Shown piece by piece: positions 12,350 through 19,517 of a stretch of 25,169 nucleotides of DNA; positions within the stretch are counted from its first letter, which is position 1; the number at the start of each line of letters is the position of its first letter. The DNA comes from a virus. Position numbers and translations under genes: made by a program. The notes beneath the pieces were generated by a model, which saw only the letters and a list, made by a program, of their open reading frames with translations, was not told the DNA's origin and did not search any database. The stretch is from the IMG/VR virus record IMGVR_UViG_3300023176_000042, positions 1 through 25,169 of that record; one strand, given 5' to 3'.

Positions 12350-15300
12350 ATGTCACGAGCAAGAGATTTAGCAAACATTGCAGATGGCGACATCACTGGA
12401 TCACTGACGCTTGACGGCCTCACTGTTGCTGGCAATGTCAGCGTAGACGGCGGCACGATTAAACTGGACGGCAATTATCCGACAGGCACAGGCAACGTAG
12501 CGTTGGGTGATGGTGCGCTTGATGACGCAAGTTTATCGGGCAGTTATAATGTTGCGTTAGGTGGATCTGCGCTTACGGCTAACACTACCGCATCCAACAA
12601 TACGGCTGTTGGTTTTCAATCTCTACTCTCCAACACAACTGGCACAGGCAACACCGCCGTTGGTACTAGCGCATTGGATGCGAACACAACAGCACAATAC
12701 AATACTGGAGTTGGTCAAAATGCTTTGGGGGCAACGACTACTGGTAGCAATAACACTGCTGTCGGCCTAAACGCCGCTGACGCAAACACAACTGGCGCAA
12801 ACAATACTGCAATGGGTGTGTCTGCTCTTGGAGCAAGCACTACGGCAAACAACAATACGGCTATTGGTTATGCGTCACTTGAGGCAAACACCACAGGCTT
12901 TAGCAACGCCGCTTTAGGCGGTCGTTCACTTGATGATAATACAACTGGCTCACAGAATACGGCGTTGGGCTATCAAGCATTGTCGGCGAATACTACGGCA
13001 AACAACAATACGGCGGTTGGCTTTCAGTCTCTGTACGCAAACACCACTGGCACATCCAATGTTGCTGTAGGTAAATCAACGCTTGATGCTAATACTGACG
13101 GTAATAGAAACACAGGGTTAGGCGAGAGTGCTTTAGGTTCTAACACTTCGGGCGATAACAACACTGCTGTTGGTCAAGGGGCGTTGTTTGGAAATACTAC
13201 AGCAAATAACAATACAGCCGTAGGATATCAAACTCTTGTTTCTAACACCACAGGCACAGGCAACGTGGCAGTTGGTTCGCTATCTGCTGATGCAAATACT
13301 ACTGGGAGTTTCAACACTGGGCTTGGTTATAATGCCTTAACCGCAAACACTACTGCTGGTCACAACACAGCATTAGGTTATAACGCCCTTTCTAGTTCAA
13401 ACGCCGCACAGAATACCGCCATCGGCTCTGGTGCTATGTCATCTAACACGTCAGGCGCAAGCAATGTGGCTGTAGGTTATTTGTCACTAGGCACTAATAG
13501 CACCGCAGACAACAACACCGCTGTTGGTTATTATTCGTTGAATCAAAACTCCACAGGCTTTGGCAATGTGGCTGTGGGTAAGGATGCCTTACAGTTTAAT
13601 ACGACAGGCACTCTTAATGTCGCTATTGGCGCACAGGCTCTAGAAGATAATACAACGGCAAGTAACAATGTGGGTGTTGGATATTTTGCGATAGCCAATA
13701 ATACCACTGGCGCAAACAACACAGCGTTAGGTAATCTCTCATTAGCCTCAAACACCACCGCATCAAACAATACGGCTGTAGGACATCAGTCATCTTACTC
13801 AAATACAACTGGCACTGAATTAGCATCATTTGGTAGATGGTCTATGTACTATAACACCACTGGCAGTTATAACACAGCGGTTGGTTACTCTGCTATGCAG
13901 TCTAATACCTCTGGTAGTAACAATTCGGCATTTGGCAGATATGCGCTGTTTTCAAACACCACAGGCGCAGGTAATGCGGCGTTTGGCTACCGTGCGTTAA
14001 GTTCTTATAGCGGCAATTACAACACTGCACTTGGCGCAGACGCACTTCAAAATGCGGTAACAGGTGGCGCAAGCAATGTGGCTGTTGGGTATCTTGCGGC
14101 AAACCAAACAACAACTGGCTCTGACAACACTGTTATAGGCCGTGAAGCACTTTATTCTAATACCACAGGTGCATATAATACGGCTCTTGGTGAAGACGCA
14201 CTTTTCTCAAACACTACCCAATCAAGAAACACAGCCGTTGGCTATCAGGCGATGCGTCAAAATAGCACTGGCTCTGGCACTGCTGTAGGTTTTCAGGCTC
14301 TTTATAGCCAAACTATTGGTGTTGACAATACAGGCGTTGGTAAAGAAACACTTGGGAGCAATACTACTGGCAATAGAAACACCTCTTTAGGTTATCGTGC
14401 CTTATTTGCAAATACCACCGCATCTAACAATACGGCTTTGGGCTATCAGTCGCTATATGCAAACACTACTGGCGCAAACAACACTGCTATTGGCTATGGG
14501 TCACTTGATGCAAATACAACTGCGTCAAACAATACGTCTGTTGGGTATAATTCTTTAACAGCAAATACTACTGGCACAGAGAATGTTGCGGTGGGTCAAG
14601 GCTCACTTGAAAGCAACACTACTGGTAGTTACAACGTGGGCTTAGGCCGACAAGCATTGCTATTTAACACTAGTGGCGCAAGAAATATTGCTATTGGTAG
14701 AAATACGCTTTATTCAAACACCGTTGCAGATGATAACACTGCCGTTGGTTTCGGTGTGATGATTGCAAACACCACTGGCACACAGAACACCGCACTGGGT
14801 CAAAGCGCCCTTGATGCTAACACCACAGGCAATTACAACGTGGCTCTTGGCGCACACGCTTTGGGGCAGAATACTACGGCGTCTGACAATACGGCTATAG
14901 GTAAGGATGCGCTTACCTCAAACACCACAGGCCAACACAATGTCGCTTTGGGAAAAGAAGCAGGTCTATCTAATGTAACTGGTTCTCATTCTACTTTTGT
15001 AGGCAAGCAATCTGGCTATTACACTACTGGTGACAGCAATACTTTCATAGGTAGAAGCGCAGGGGAAAACGTTACCACAGGCACAAAGAACACTGTCATT
15101 GGTCGCTACAACGGTAATCAAGGCGGCCTAGACATCCGCACATCCAGCAACTACATCGTGCTGTCAGATGGCGATGGTAATCCTCGCCAGATTATAGATT
15201 CGTCAGGTCAATTTAGACTTAATACAACTAGTCATCTTTGGACAAGCAATGAATTTGCATCGTTTGATTGTCCTAATGATGGCGTTACAGTTAGGTCACA

Positions 15301-15721
15301 ATATGCGACTTTACTGTTGAAGAAAACGGCATTTGCAAACTCAAATTTTGTTGTGTTTGGAGATAATTCTTCAAATGTTGTTGGGTCAATTACTTCTGGC
15401 GGCACTAGCGTTGCCTACAACACCACATCAGATTACCGCCTCAAGGAAAACATAGTTGATATGACAGGCGCAACTGAACGCCTGAAGCAACTCAATCCTG
15501 TACGCTTTAACTTTATTGCGGATGCCGACACAACTGTTGATGGCTTCCTTGCACATGAGGTTCAGGACATTGTTCCAGAGGCAATCACAGGAACAAAAGA
15601 TGAGGTTGATGATGACGGTAACGCAGTTTATCAGGGCATTGACCAATCAAAACTTGTGCCGCTTCTTGTGGCAACTATACAAGAACTTGAGGCTCGTATA
15701 GCCGCACTTGAGTCCAACTAA
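12350..15721 (+). CDS. Giant fibre: 51 tandem YadA-head-like repeats plus S74 chaperone
   Basis: The protein has 1123 residues. Residues 1-48 (RARDLANIADGDITGSLTLD) are the usual fibre attachment lead. Residues 49-913 consist of 51 consecutive units of about 17 residues, consensus N-T-A-V-G-Y-x-A-L-x-x-N-T-T-G-x-x. This is reminiscent of the beta-roll head of trimeric adhesins such as YadA, though that repeat is usually nearer 14. Residues 914-1026 are a beta neck. Residues 1027-1123 are an S74 intramolecular chaperone: SDYRLK with Ser1027 and Lys1032, then FIADADTTVDGFLAHEVQDI, then a coiled coil. Self-cleavage before Ser1027 is predicted. The likely product is a long rod-like trimer that reaches the host surface. 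AGGAG precedes the start, and the next gene follows after 16 bases. Confidence 0.85.
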   Translation: MSRARDLANIADGDITGSLTLDGLTVAGNVSVDGGTIKLDGNYPTGTGNVALGDGALDDASLSGSYNVALGGSALTANTTASNNTAVGFQSLLSNTTGTGNTAVGTSALDANTTAQYNTGVGQNALGATTTGSNNTAVGLNAADANTTGANNTAMGVSALGASTTANNNTAIGYASLEANTTGFSNAALGGRSLDDNTTGSQNTALGYQALSANTTANNNTAVGFQSLYANTTGTSNVAVGKSTLDANTDGNRNTGLGESALGSNTSGDNNTAVGQGALFGNTTANNNTAVGYQTLVSNTTGTGNVAVGSLSADANTTGSFNTGLGYNALTANTTAGHNTALGYNALSSSNAAQNTAIGSGAMSSNTSGASNVAVGYLSLGTNSTADNNTAVGYYSLNQNSTGFGNVAVGKDALQFNTTGTLNVAIGAQALEDNTTASNNVGVGYFAIANNTTGANNTALGNLSLASNTTASNNTAVGHQSSYSNTTGTELASFGRWSMYYNTTGSYNTAVGYSAMQSNTSGSNNSAFGRYALFSNTTGAGNAAFGYRALSSYSGNYNTALGADALQNAVTGGASNVAVGYLAANQTTTGSDNTVIGREALYSNTTGAYNTALGEDALFSNTTQSRNTAVGYQAMRQNSTGSGTAVGFQALYSQTIGVDNTGVGKETLGSNTTGNRNTSLGYRALFANTTASNNTALGYQSLYANTTGANNTAIGYGSLDANTTASNNTSVGYNSLTANTTGTENVAVGQGSLESNTTGSYNVGLGRQALLFNTSGARNIAIGRNTLYSNTVADDNTAVGFGVMIANTTGTQNTALGQSALDANTTGNYNVALGAHALGQNTTASDNTAIGKDALTSNTTGQHNVALGKEAGLSNVTGSHSTFVGKQSGYYTTGDSNTFIGRSAGENVTTGTKNTVIGRYNGNQGGLDIRTSSNYIVLSDGDGNPRQIIDSSGQFRLNTTSHLWTSNEFASFDCPNDGVTVRSQYATLLLKKTAFANSNFVVFGDNSSNVVGSITSGGTSVAYNTTSDYRLKENIVDMTGATERLKQLNPVRFNFIADADTTVDGFLAHEVQDIVPEAITGTKDEVDDDGNAVYQGIDQSKLVPLLVATIQELEARIAALESN
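12494..15088 (+). repeat. 51 tandem 51-base coding repeats (17-residue units)
   Basis: Aligning every NTAVG-like pentapeptide gives 51 units without a gap. Forty-five are exactly 17 residues; two have 18 and four have 16 residues. The strongest positions are N1, A/G3, G5, L/M9, N12-T13-T14 and G15. The DNA copies differ mainly at synonymous sites (NTTG is written several ways), so the array is old and held by selection on protein rather than recently amplified. The last complete unit ends at 15088 and a fifty-second, degenerate unit acts as a cap. Confidence 0.9.
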
Positions 15722-15737
15722 ACTACAGGAGTATAAA

Positions 15738-15974
15738 ATGGACGAAATCACAGCAGAAGAAATCGCACAGCACTATGTAGCAATGGGTCACAGCGTTGAC
15801 CTTATCAATGCTATCATTGCTGGCGACCACGATGAAACTATGGACGCGGATGAACGTGCAGACTGCGTAAGCCGTAACGTAGAGCATTTGGAAATTATGG
15901 TGGCAAAAGATTTCTGGACGTCAGAAGATATGACCGCCGCTAATGCCGCAATTACAGCAGGGAAGGCTTACTAA
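15738..15974 (+). CDS. Small acidic protein following the giant fibre (78 aa)
   Basis: I place the start at 15738, not at the upstream in-frame ATG at 15708, because AGGAG lies 7 bases before 15738 and the longer form would overlap the fibre gene. The protein is helical and acidic: EITAEEIAQHYVAMGHSVDL, AGDHDETMDADERADCVSRN, and VAKDFWTSEDMTAANAAITA. The 'DADERADCVSRNVEHLEIMVAKDFW' pattern is familiar from unnamed small genes beside marine phage fibres. Its size and place suggest a fibre chaperone or regulator, but I do not recognise a known family. Its stop overlaps the next start. Confidence 0.7.
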   Translation: MDEITAEEIAQHYVAMGHSVDLINAIIAGDHDETMDADERADCVSRNVEHLEIMVAKDFWTSEDMTAANAAITAGKAY

Positions 15975-16321
15975 TGGCTAACACATACACTTGGGATTTC
16001 CCACAAATTGATACAGCACCATCTGAGGGTGGCCTCACCGATGTTGCAAAGACAATCCACTGGCGGTTTACTGCTGTCAGCGATACGCACACCAACGAAG
16101 AGGGTGCGCCTTTGTCTGTTTCAGCATACGGCACAGCATCTGCTGGCGAGGCTGACGCTGATAATTTTACAGCGTTTGATGACTTGACTAAAGATTGGTG
16201 CAAGGCAAAGGTTCTTGCTGGTCTTGAGAAGACTGAGGATGAACTTTCTGCTATGCTTGATGAGCAAATTAACAATTTGGCTAATCCACCCATTGTAGGA
16301 AAACTTCCTTCTTCATGGTAG
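15974..16321 (+). CDS. DUF7936-like small protein
   Basis: The 115-residue protein has a beta first half (NTYTWDFPQIDTAPSEGGLT, TIHWRFTAVSDTHT, SVSAYGTASAGEAD) and a helical second half (AFDDLTKDWCKAKVLAGLEK, LDEQINNLANPPIVGKLPSSW). The order 'W......A.....L..V....HWR..A.......SAYG.......FT.F..LT...' and an ending with 'L...I......P......PW' match the phage protein family I know as DUF7936. Function is not established; members are coded beside fibres. It starts inside the previous stop codon (TAATG), as if translated with the 78-residue protein. Confidence 0.7.
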   Translation: MANTYTWDFPQIDTAPSEGGLTDVAKTIHWRFTAVSDTHTNEEGAPLSVSAYGTASAGEADADNFTAFDDLTKDWCKAKVLAGLEKTEDELSAMLDEQINNLANPPIVGKLPSSW

Positions 16322-16346
16322 AATAGCGCAAAAAGGAATGTAGCTG

Positions 16347-17048
16347 ATGGCATATCTAGGCAGAACACCTAGTCAAGCGGTTCGCAGCCGTTATTATTTC
16401 ACCGCTTCTGGCGGTGAAACCTCATTAAGCGGCACGGACGACAACGGCAACACGTTATCATTTAACGATGGTAACTACGTTGACGTGTACTTGAATGGTG
16501 CTTTGCTTGTTGCCGATACAGATTACAACACCACAACGGCCAACACGATCAGTAGCCTCGCCGCGCTAACTGCCAGCGACGTTGCTGAGATCGTGGTGTA
16601 TGATACCTTTAGTGTATTTAGCGGTGATGTTTTAAGCGATTTTAGTGTTGGTGGGGATCTGGCAGTTACTGGTGGGTTATCTTTTGGTGGGGATCTGGCA
16701 GTTACTGGCAATACTACATTTGCTGGTTACACCGAAAGCACCGTTTCTATCGGAACGGTTACTTCATCTCATACGCTCGATATTACTAGCGGTACTTTCC
16801 AAACAGTTACGTTGACCGCTTCTACCGCAGCCACCTTTACAATGCCGACCGCATCTTCTGGTAAAAGTTTTGTCTTAATTGTTAACCAAGCGGCAACTAC
16901 AGGCAATGGAACCGCTACCTTTACAGGTGTTTTATGGGCTGGGGGAACAGCCCCAACTGTTACAGCCGCTGCTGGCTCTGTTGACATGTTTAGTTTTGTT
17001 TCTGACGGCACTAATTGGTATGGAAACGCAACTCAGGACTTCCAGTAA
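16347..17048 (+). CDS. Tail fibre protein (AYLGRTPS N-terminal type)
   Basis: Residues 1-90 form the widespread phage fibre head: MAYLGRTPSQAVRSRYYFTA, then ETSLSGTDDNGNTLSFNDGN, YVDVYLNGALLVADTDYNTT and VAEIVVYDTFSVFS. A short shaft with a duplicated GGDLAVTG unit follows (residues 102-121). The rest is a beta domain (SSHTLDITSGTFQTVTLTAS, then FTMPTASSGKSFVLIVNQAA and SVDMFSFVSDGTNWYGNA). It lacks an S74 domain. An AAGGA lies about 10 bases before the start. The stop codon overlaps the next gene, so a fibre and the glycine-rich adhesin are probably coupled and may assemble on one fibre. Confidence 0.8.
   Translation: MAYLGRTPSQAVRSRYYFTASGGETSLSGTDDNGNTLSFNDGNYVDVYLNGALLVADTDYNTTTANTISSLAALTASDVAEIVVYDTFSVFSGDVLSDFSVGGDLAVTGGLSFGGDLAVTGNTTFAGYTESTVSIGTVTSSHTLDITSGTFQTVTLTASTAATFTMPTASSGKSFVLIVNQAATTGNGTATFTGVLWAGGTAPTVTAAAGSVDMFSFVSDGTNWYGNATQDFQ
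16648..16708 (+). repeat. 25-base perfect direct repeat inside a fibre gene
   Basis: TTGGTGGGGATCTGGCAGTT followed by ACTGG occurs at 16648-16672 and again, identically, at 16684-16708. The 36-base offset keeps frame and duplicates the GGDLAVTG segment of the shaft. Identity at every base suggests a recent duplication, and such repeats can expand or contract the shaft by 12 residues. Confidence 0.85.
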
Positions 17049-17983
17049 TGTTCGCGGCTCGTAATGTGTTTTTGACAAATAGCAGTGAGAGTGGGCCAAT
17101 CATCACTGGTGGACAGCAAGAATTTACCACCGCTGGAACTTATATTTGGCAAGTTCCCTCTGGTGTTTCAAGCATCTGCGTTGTGTGTGTCGGCGGCGGT
17201 GGTGGTGGTATGTATTATAGTGTCAGTAACTCATCTTTCACATATGCTATGAACGGTGGTTCTGGCGGTGGCCTTGTTTGGGTTAATGGCATCAGTGTAT
17301 CGCCCGGGCAGAGATATGAAATTGTTGTTGGTGCTGGTGGCAGTGGTGGTGCATATCCTAGTGGCTCAACTGATGGTGGCGATTCGTCCTTCAAACGGTG
17401 GGGCAGTAGTTACCCAATAATCTGCGAAGCTGGTGGTGGTGCGCGTGGCGTTTACACCTCGTCTACTATAGTTGGAGGAAATTTTAATGTTGCTTCTGGG
17501 TATGGCACTTCCAACGGTGGCGGTAGAGGGGGAGGGGTTCAAAGTCTAAGTTTGTCAAGTTACGGCCCGGCTGGCGGCGGCGGTGCTGGTGGTTACGGTG
17601 GTGACGGTGGTTACGGGCGAGCTGACTACCTTTCATCTGGTGGTGCTGGGACAAATGGTAGCGGCGGTGGCGGCGGCGCATCCTCAGACCCAACTTATGT
17701 AGACCATATCTCTGGCGGTGGTGGTGGAGTAGGAATTTACGGCGAAGGCTCGTCAGGAGCGGGTCAGACGGACGGCTCTGCTACAGGTGGTTCAGGTGGC
17801 GGCAACTCATCAATCCCAACAAATGTCAGCGGCTCACAAGATGGCGGCTTATATGGCGGTGGCGGTGGCGGCAAGTCGTCTTCATATTGGGGCGCACACG
17901 CTGGTGATGGGGGCGGCGGTGCTGTTAGAATTATTTGGGGGGATGGTAGGGCTTTTCCATCAACGTATACGGCGGATGTTTGA
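17048..17983 (+). CDS. Glycine-rich adhesin (polyglycine-type fibre tip)
   Basis: I take the ATG at 17048 (TAATG with the previous gene) rather than an upstream in-frame ATG at 17015, which lies inside the preceding gene. The 311 residues are about 30% Gly. FTTAGTYIWQVPSGVSSICV (26-45) and a VGGGGGG run open the domain, then Gly-rich segments follow (GGGGAGGYGGDGG, SGGGGGASS, YGGGGGGKSS), and it closes with GGGGAVRIIWGDGRAFPSTY. This pattern is common in phage tail proteins and resembles the polyglycine type II helix bundle that makes the receptor tip of adhesins such as S16 gp38. The variable loops between Gly runs would bind the receptor. Its upstream partner fibre is probably its stalk. 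Confidence 0.8.
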   Translation: MFAARNVFLTNSSESGPIITGGQQEFTTAGTYIWQVPSGVSSICVVCVGGGGGGMYYSVSNSSFTYAMNGGSGGGLVWVNGISVSPGQRYEIVVGAGGSGGAYPSGSTDGGDSSFKRWGSSYPIICEAGGGARGVYTSSTIVGGNFNVASGYGTSNGGGRGGGVQSLSLSSYGPAGGGGAGGYGGDGGYGRADYLSSGGAGTNGSGGGGGASSDPTYVDHISGGGGGVGIYGEGSSGAGQTDGSATGGSGGGNSSIPTNVSGSQDGGLYGGGGGGKSSSYWGAHAGDGGGGAVRIIWGDGRAFPSTYTADV

Positions 17984-17992
17984 GGTTAAAAG

Positions 17993-18769
17993 ATGTTTGG
18001 CGAATACTCACTAGCAGAATATTCATTTGCAGAGCATGGGGTTGTGTTCCCTGGGTCACAGACTGTTAGTGCCAACTTCACGCAAACATCAGCCGCGATA
18101 GGAATATTTTCAGGCGAAAGTTATATGCTAGGAACTTACTCCAAACTTTCTGTTGGGGTAGGTATTCTGGTAGGCATCGCCGAGATGTCTTACCAGTTTA
18201 ACCAAGACTCCGCAGCGGCCTTAGTAGCAAGCGGTGTTTCCGAGCAGTCTTTTGTCTTTGATCAGTCTTCGGCGGCGAACATCGTCAAGGAAGACTCGTC
18301 ATCACTCAGTAGTCAGTTTGACCAAACATCTATCGCCGCGCTTATAGCATCGGCTGTAGCAGATGCAGATTTTGTTTTTGTTCAAAGCGCAGATGGCAAT
18401 GTCATTAAAGATGGATCTGCTGACGCCAGATTCACGTTTATACAAACGTCTGACGGTAGTATAATAGCGTCAGCTCAATCGGATGCGGTTGCGGCGTTCA
18501 CGCAAACAACAGACGGAACGCTGATTGCGACATCTGAATCTGATATGATTACGTCATTCTTGCAGACAACGGCAGGAAATTACACGAGTTCCGCTGCGTC
18601 TGACATGATATTCTTATTCATACAGACCACCGATGGTGGATTGCTATGGGTGCCGATTGATGCGTCAACAAATCCAGAAGTTTGGTCAGAGATTGTTCAT
18701 AGCGGTGACACATGGACAGAAATCAACGCTGGTGGTAATATAGAGCCTTGGACAGAGAAGGTGGTTTAG
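17993..18769 (+). CDS. Tail protein built of ten 20-residue repeats, family unknown
   Basis: The N-terminus MFGEYSLAEYSFAEHG resembles short leaders of phage tail proteins. Residues 26-225 are ten consecutive 20-residue units with consensus x-x-x-F-x-Q-T-S/T-D-G-x-x-I-A-S-A-x-S-D-x. The later units are best kept (RFTFIQTSDGSIIASAQSDA, VAAFTQTTDGTLIATSESDM), the first two are degenerate. The C-terminus (226-258, NPEVWSEIVHSGDTWTEINA) ends PWTEKVV, a motif seen at the ends of other phage tail proteins. No S74 domain, enzyme motif or membrane segment is present. Alternating hydrophobic positions suggest a beta solenoid or stacked strands. GAGGT precedes the start. A fibre shaft or spacer is my best reading, not an established assignment. 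Confidence 0.75.
   Translation: MFGEYSLAEYSFAEHGVVFPGSQTVSANFTQTSAAIGIFSGESYMLGTYSKLSVGVGILVGIAEMSYQFNQDSAAALVASGVSEQSFVFDQSSAANIVKEDSSSLSSQFDQTSIAALIASAVADADFVFVQSADGNVIKDGSADARFTFIQTSDGSIIASAQSDAVAAFTQTTDGTLIATSESDMITSFLQTTAGNYTSSAASDMIFLFIQTTDGGLLWVPIDASTNPEVWSEIVHSGDTWTEINAGGNIEPWTEKVV
18068..18667 (+). repeat. Ten tandem 60-base coding repeats (20-residue units)
   Basis: Ten units of exactly 20 residues fit without a single insertion or deletion. Phe4 (Tyr in unit 2) and Gln6 (Lys in unit 2) are kept in nearly all, Ser8 or Thr8 in all, and Ser/Ala-Asp at 18-19 in units 5-9. Base identity between units is modest, so the array is old. Exact length conservation implies a structural period. 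Confidence 0.9.
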
Positions 18770-19501
18770 ATGGCTTCGACATATACTTCAAATAATGGTC
18801 TTGAAAAGATTGGAACTGGCGATCAGTCAGGGACTTGGGGTGATACGACCAATATCAACTTTGACATCATTGACCGTGTTCTGAACGGCGTTGGGTCGAT
18901 TACGTTGTCAGGCACAACACACACGCTGTCTACAAGTGATGGCGCGACATCTGCTGGCCATTACCGCGTTCTTGTACTCGGCGGCTCTCCGTCAGGAACA
19001 AACACGGTTACTATTGATCCAAATGACCAAGAGAAGGTGTACTACGTCTACAACAACTCTGGTCAATCTGCCATCTTTACGCAAGGTTCTGGCGGGAATG
19101 TCACCGTCACAAACGGGCAGACAAAAATTATCTATGCTGATGGTGCGGGTGCCAGCGCCAAAGTTTCTGAAGTTCCCACCGATCTTGTGTCGGACAGTTC
19201 CCCGCAGTTGGGCGCAAACCTTGACTTGAACAGCAACGATATTACTGGAACTGGTGACATCAACATCACTGGTACGATTACGTCCTCTGGTGCGCTGTCA
19301 TCTGGAGCAATCAACAGCGGATCTGCATCTATTACTACAACTGGGACCGTCAACACAGGAACAATTGATTTTGGTGATTGGACAATCACAGAAAGCGCTG
19401 GGGTTTTATACTTTGCTACTGGCGGGACAAATAAAATGAAATTGGATGCTAGTGGCAACTTGACTGTTGTTGGTGATGTAACCGCCTATGGCACTGTTTA
19501 G
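18770..19501 (+). CDS. Tail fibre protein (STYTSNNGLEKIGTGDQSGTWG type)
   Basis: The N-terminal motif ASTYTSNNGLEKIGTGDQSG then TWGDTTNINFDIIDRVLNGV is one of the commonest fibre starts in marine phages. A beta domain follows (HYRVLVLGGSPSGTNTVTID, KVYYVYNNSGQSAIFTQGSG, TKIIYADGAG). A shaft of short Gly/Thr/Ser repeats covers 150-205 (LGANLDLNSNDITGTGDINI, TGTITSSGALSSGAINSGSA), then KMKLDASGNLTVVGDVTAYG ends the protein. No S74 domain is present, so it is either a short fibre on its own or a stalk for another tip. It begins directly after the previous stop (TAGATG). Confidence 0.8.
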   Translation: MASTYTSNNGLEKIGTGDQSGTWGDTTNINFDIIDRVLNGVGSITLSGTTHTLSTSDGATSAGHYRVLVLGGSPSGTNTVTIDPNDQEKVYYVYNNSGQSAIFTQGSGGNVTVTNGQTKIIYADGAGASAKVSEVPTDLVSDSSPQLGANLDLNSNDITGTGDINITGTITSSGALSSGAINSGSASITTTGTVNTGTIDFGDWTITESAGVLYFATGGTNKMKLDASGNLTVVGDVTAYGTV

Positions 19502-19517
19502 TGATTAGGAGGTTGAG

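Noticed and set aside
12494-15088. CRISPR array or satellite DNA suggested by the regular 51-base period
   Set aside because: The period is a protein repeat with diverged synonymous sites and no constant repeat/unique spacer pattern.
15708-15737. Longer start of the 78-residue protein
   Set aside because: It lies inside the giant fibre gene, whereas 15738 has AGGAG at a 7-base spacing.
17015-17047. Longer start of the glycine-rich adhesin (MVWKRNSGLPV...)
   Set aside because: It lies within the preceding fibre gene; the TAATG start at 17048 fits the overlap style of the region.
17048-17983. Collagen-like or low-complexity artefact
   Set aside because: The Gly runs do not follow Gly-X-Y triplets and the frame closes with a known GGGGAVRIIWG ending, so it is a genuine adhesin-type gene.
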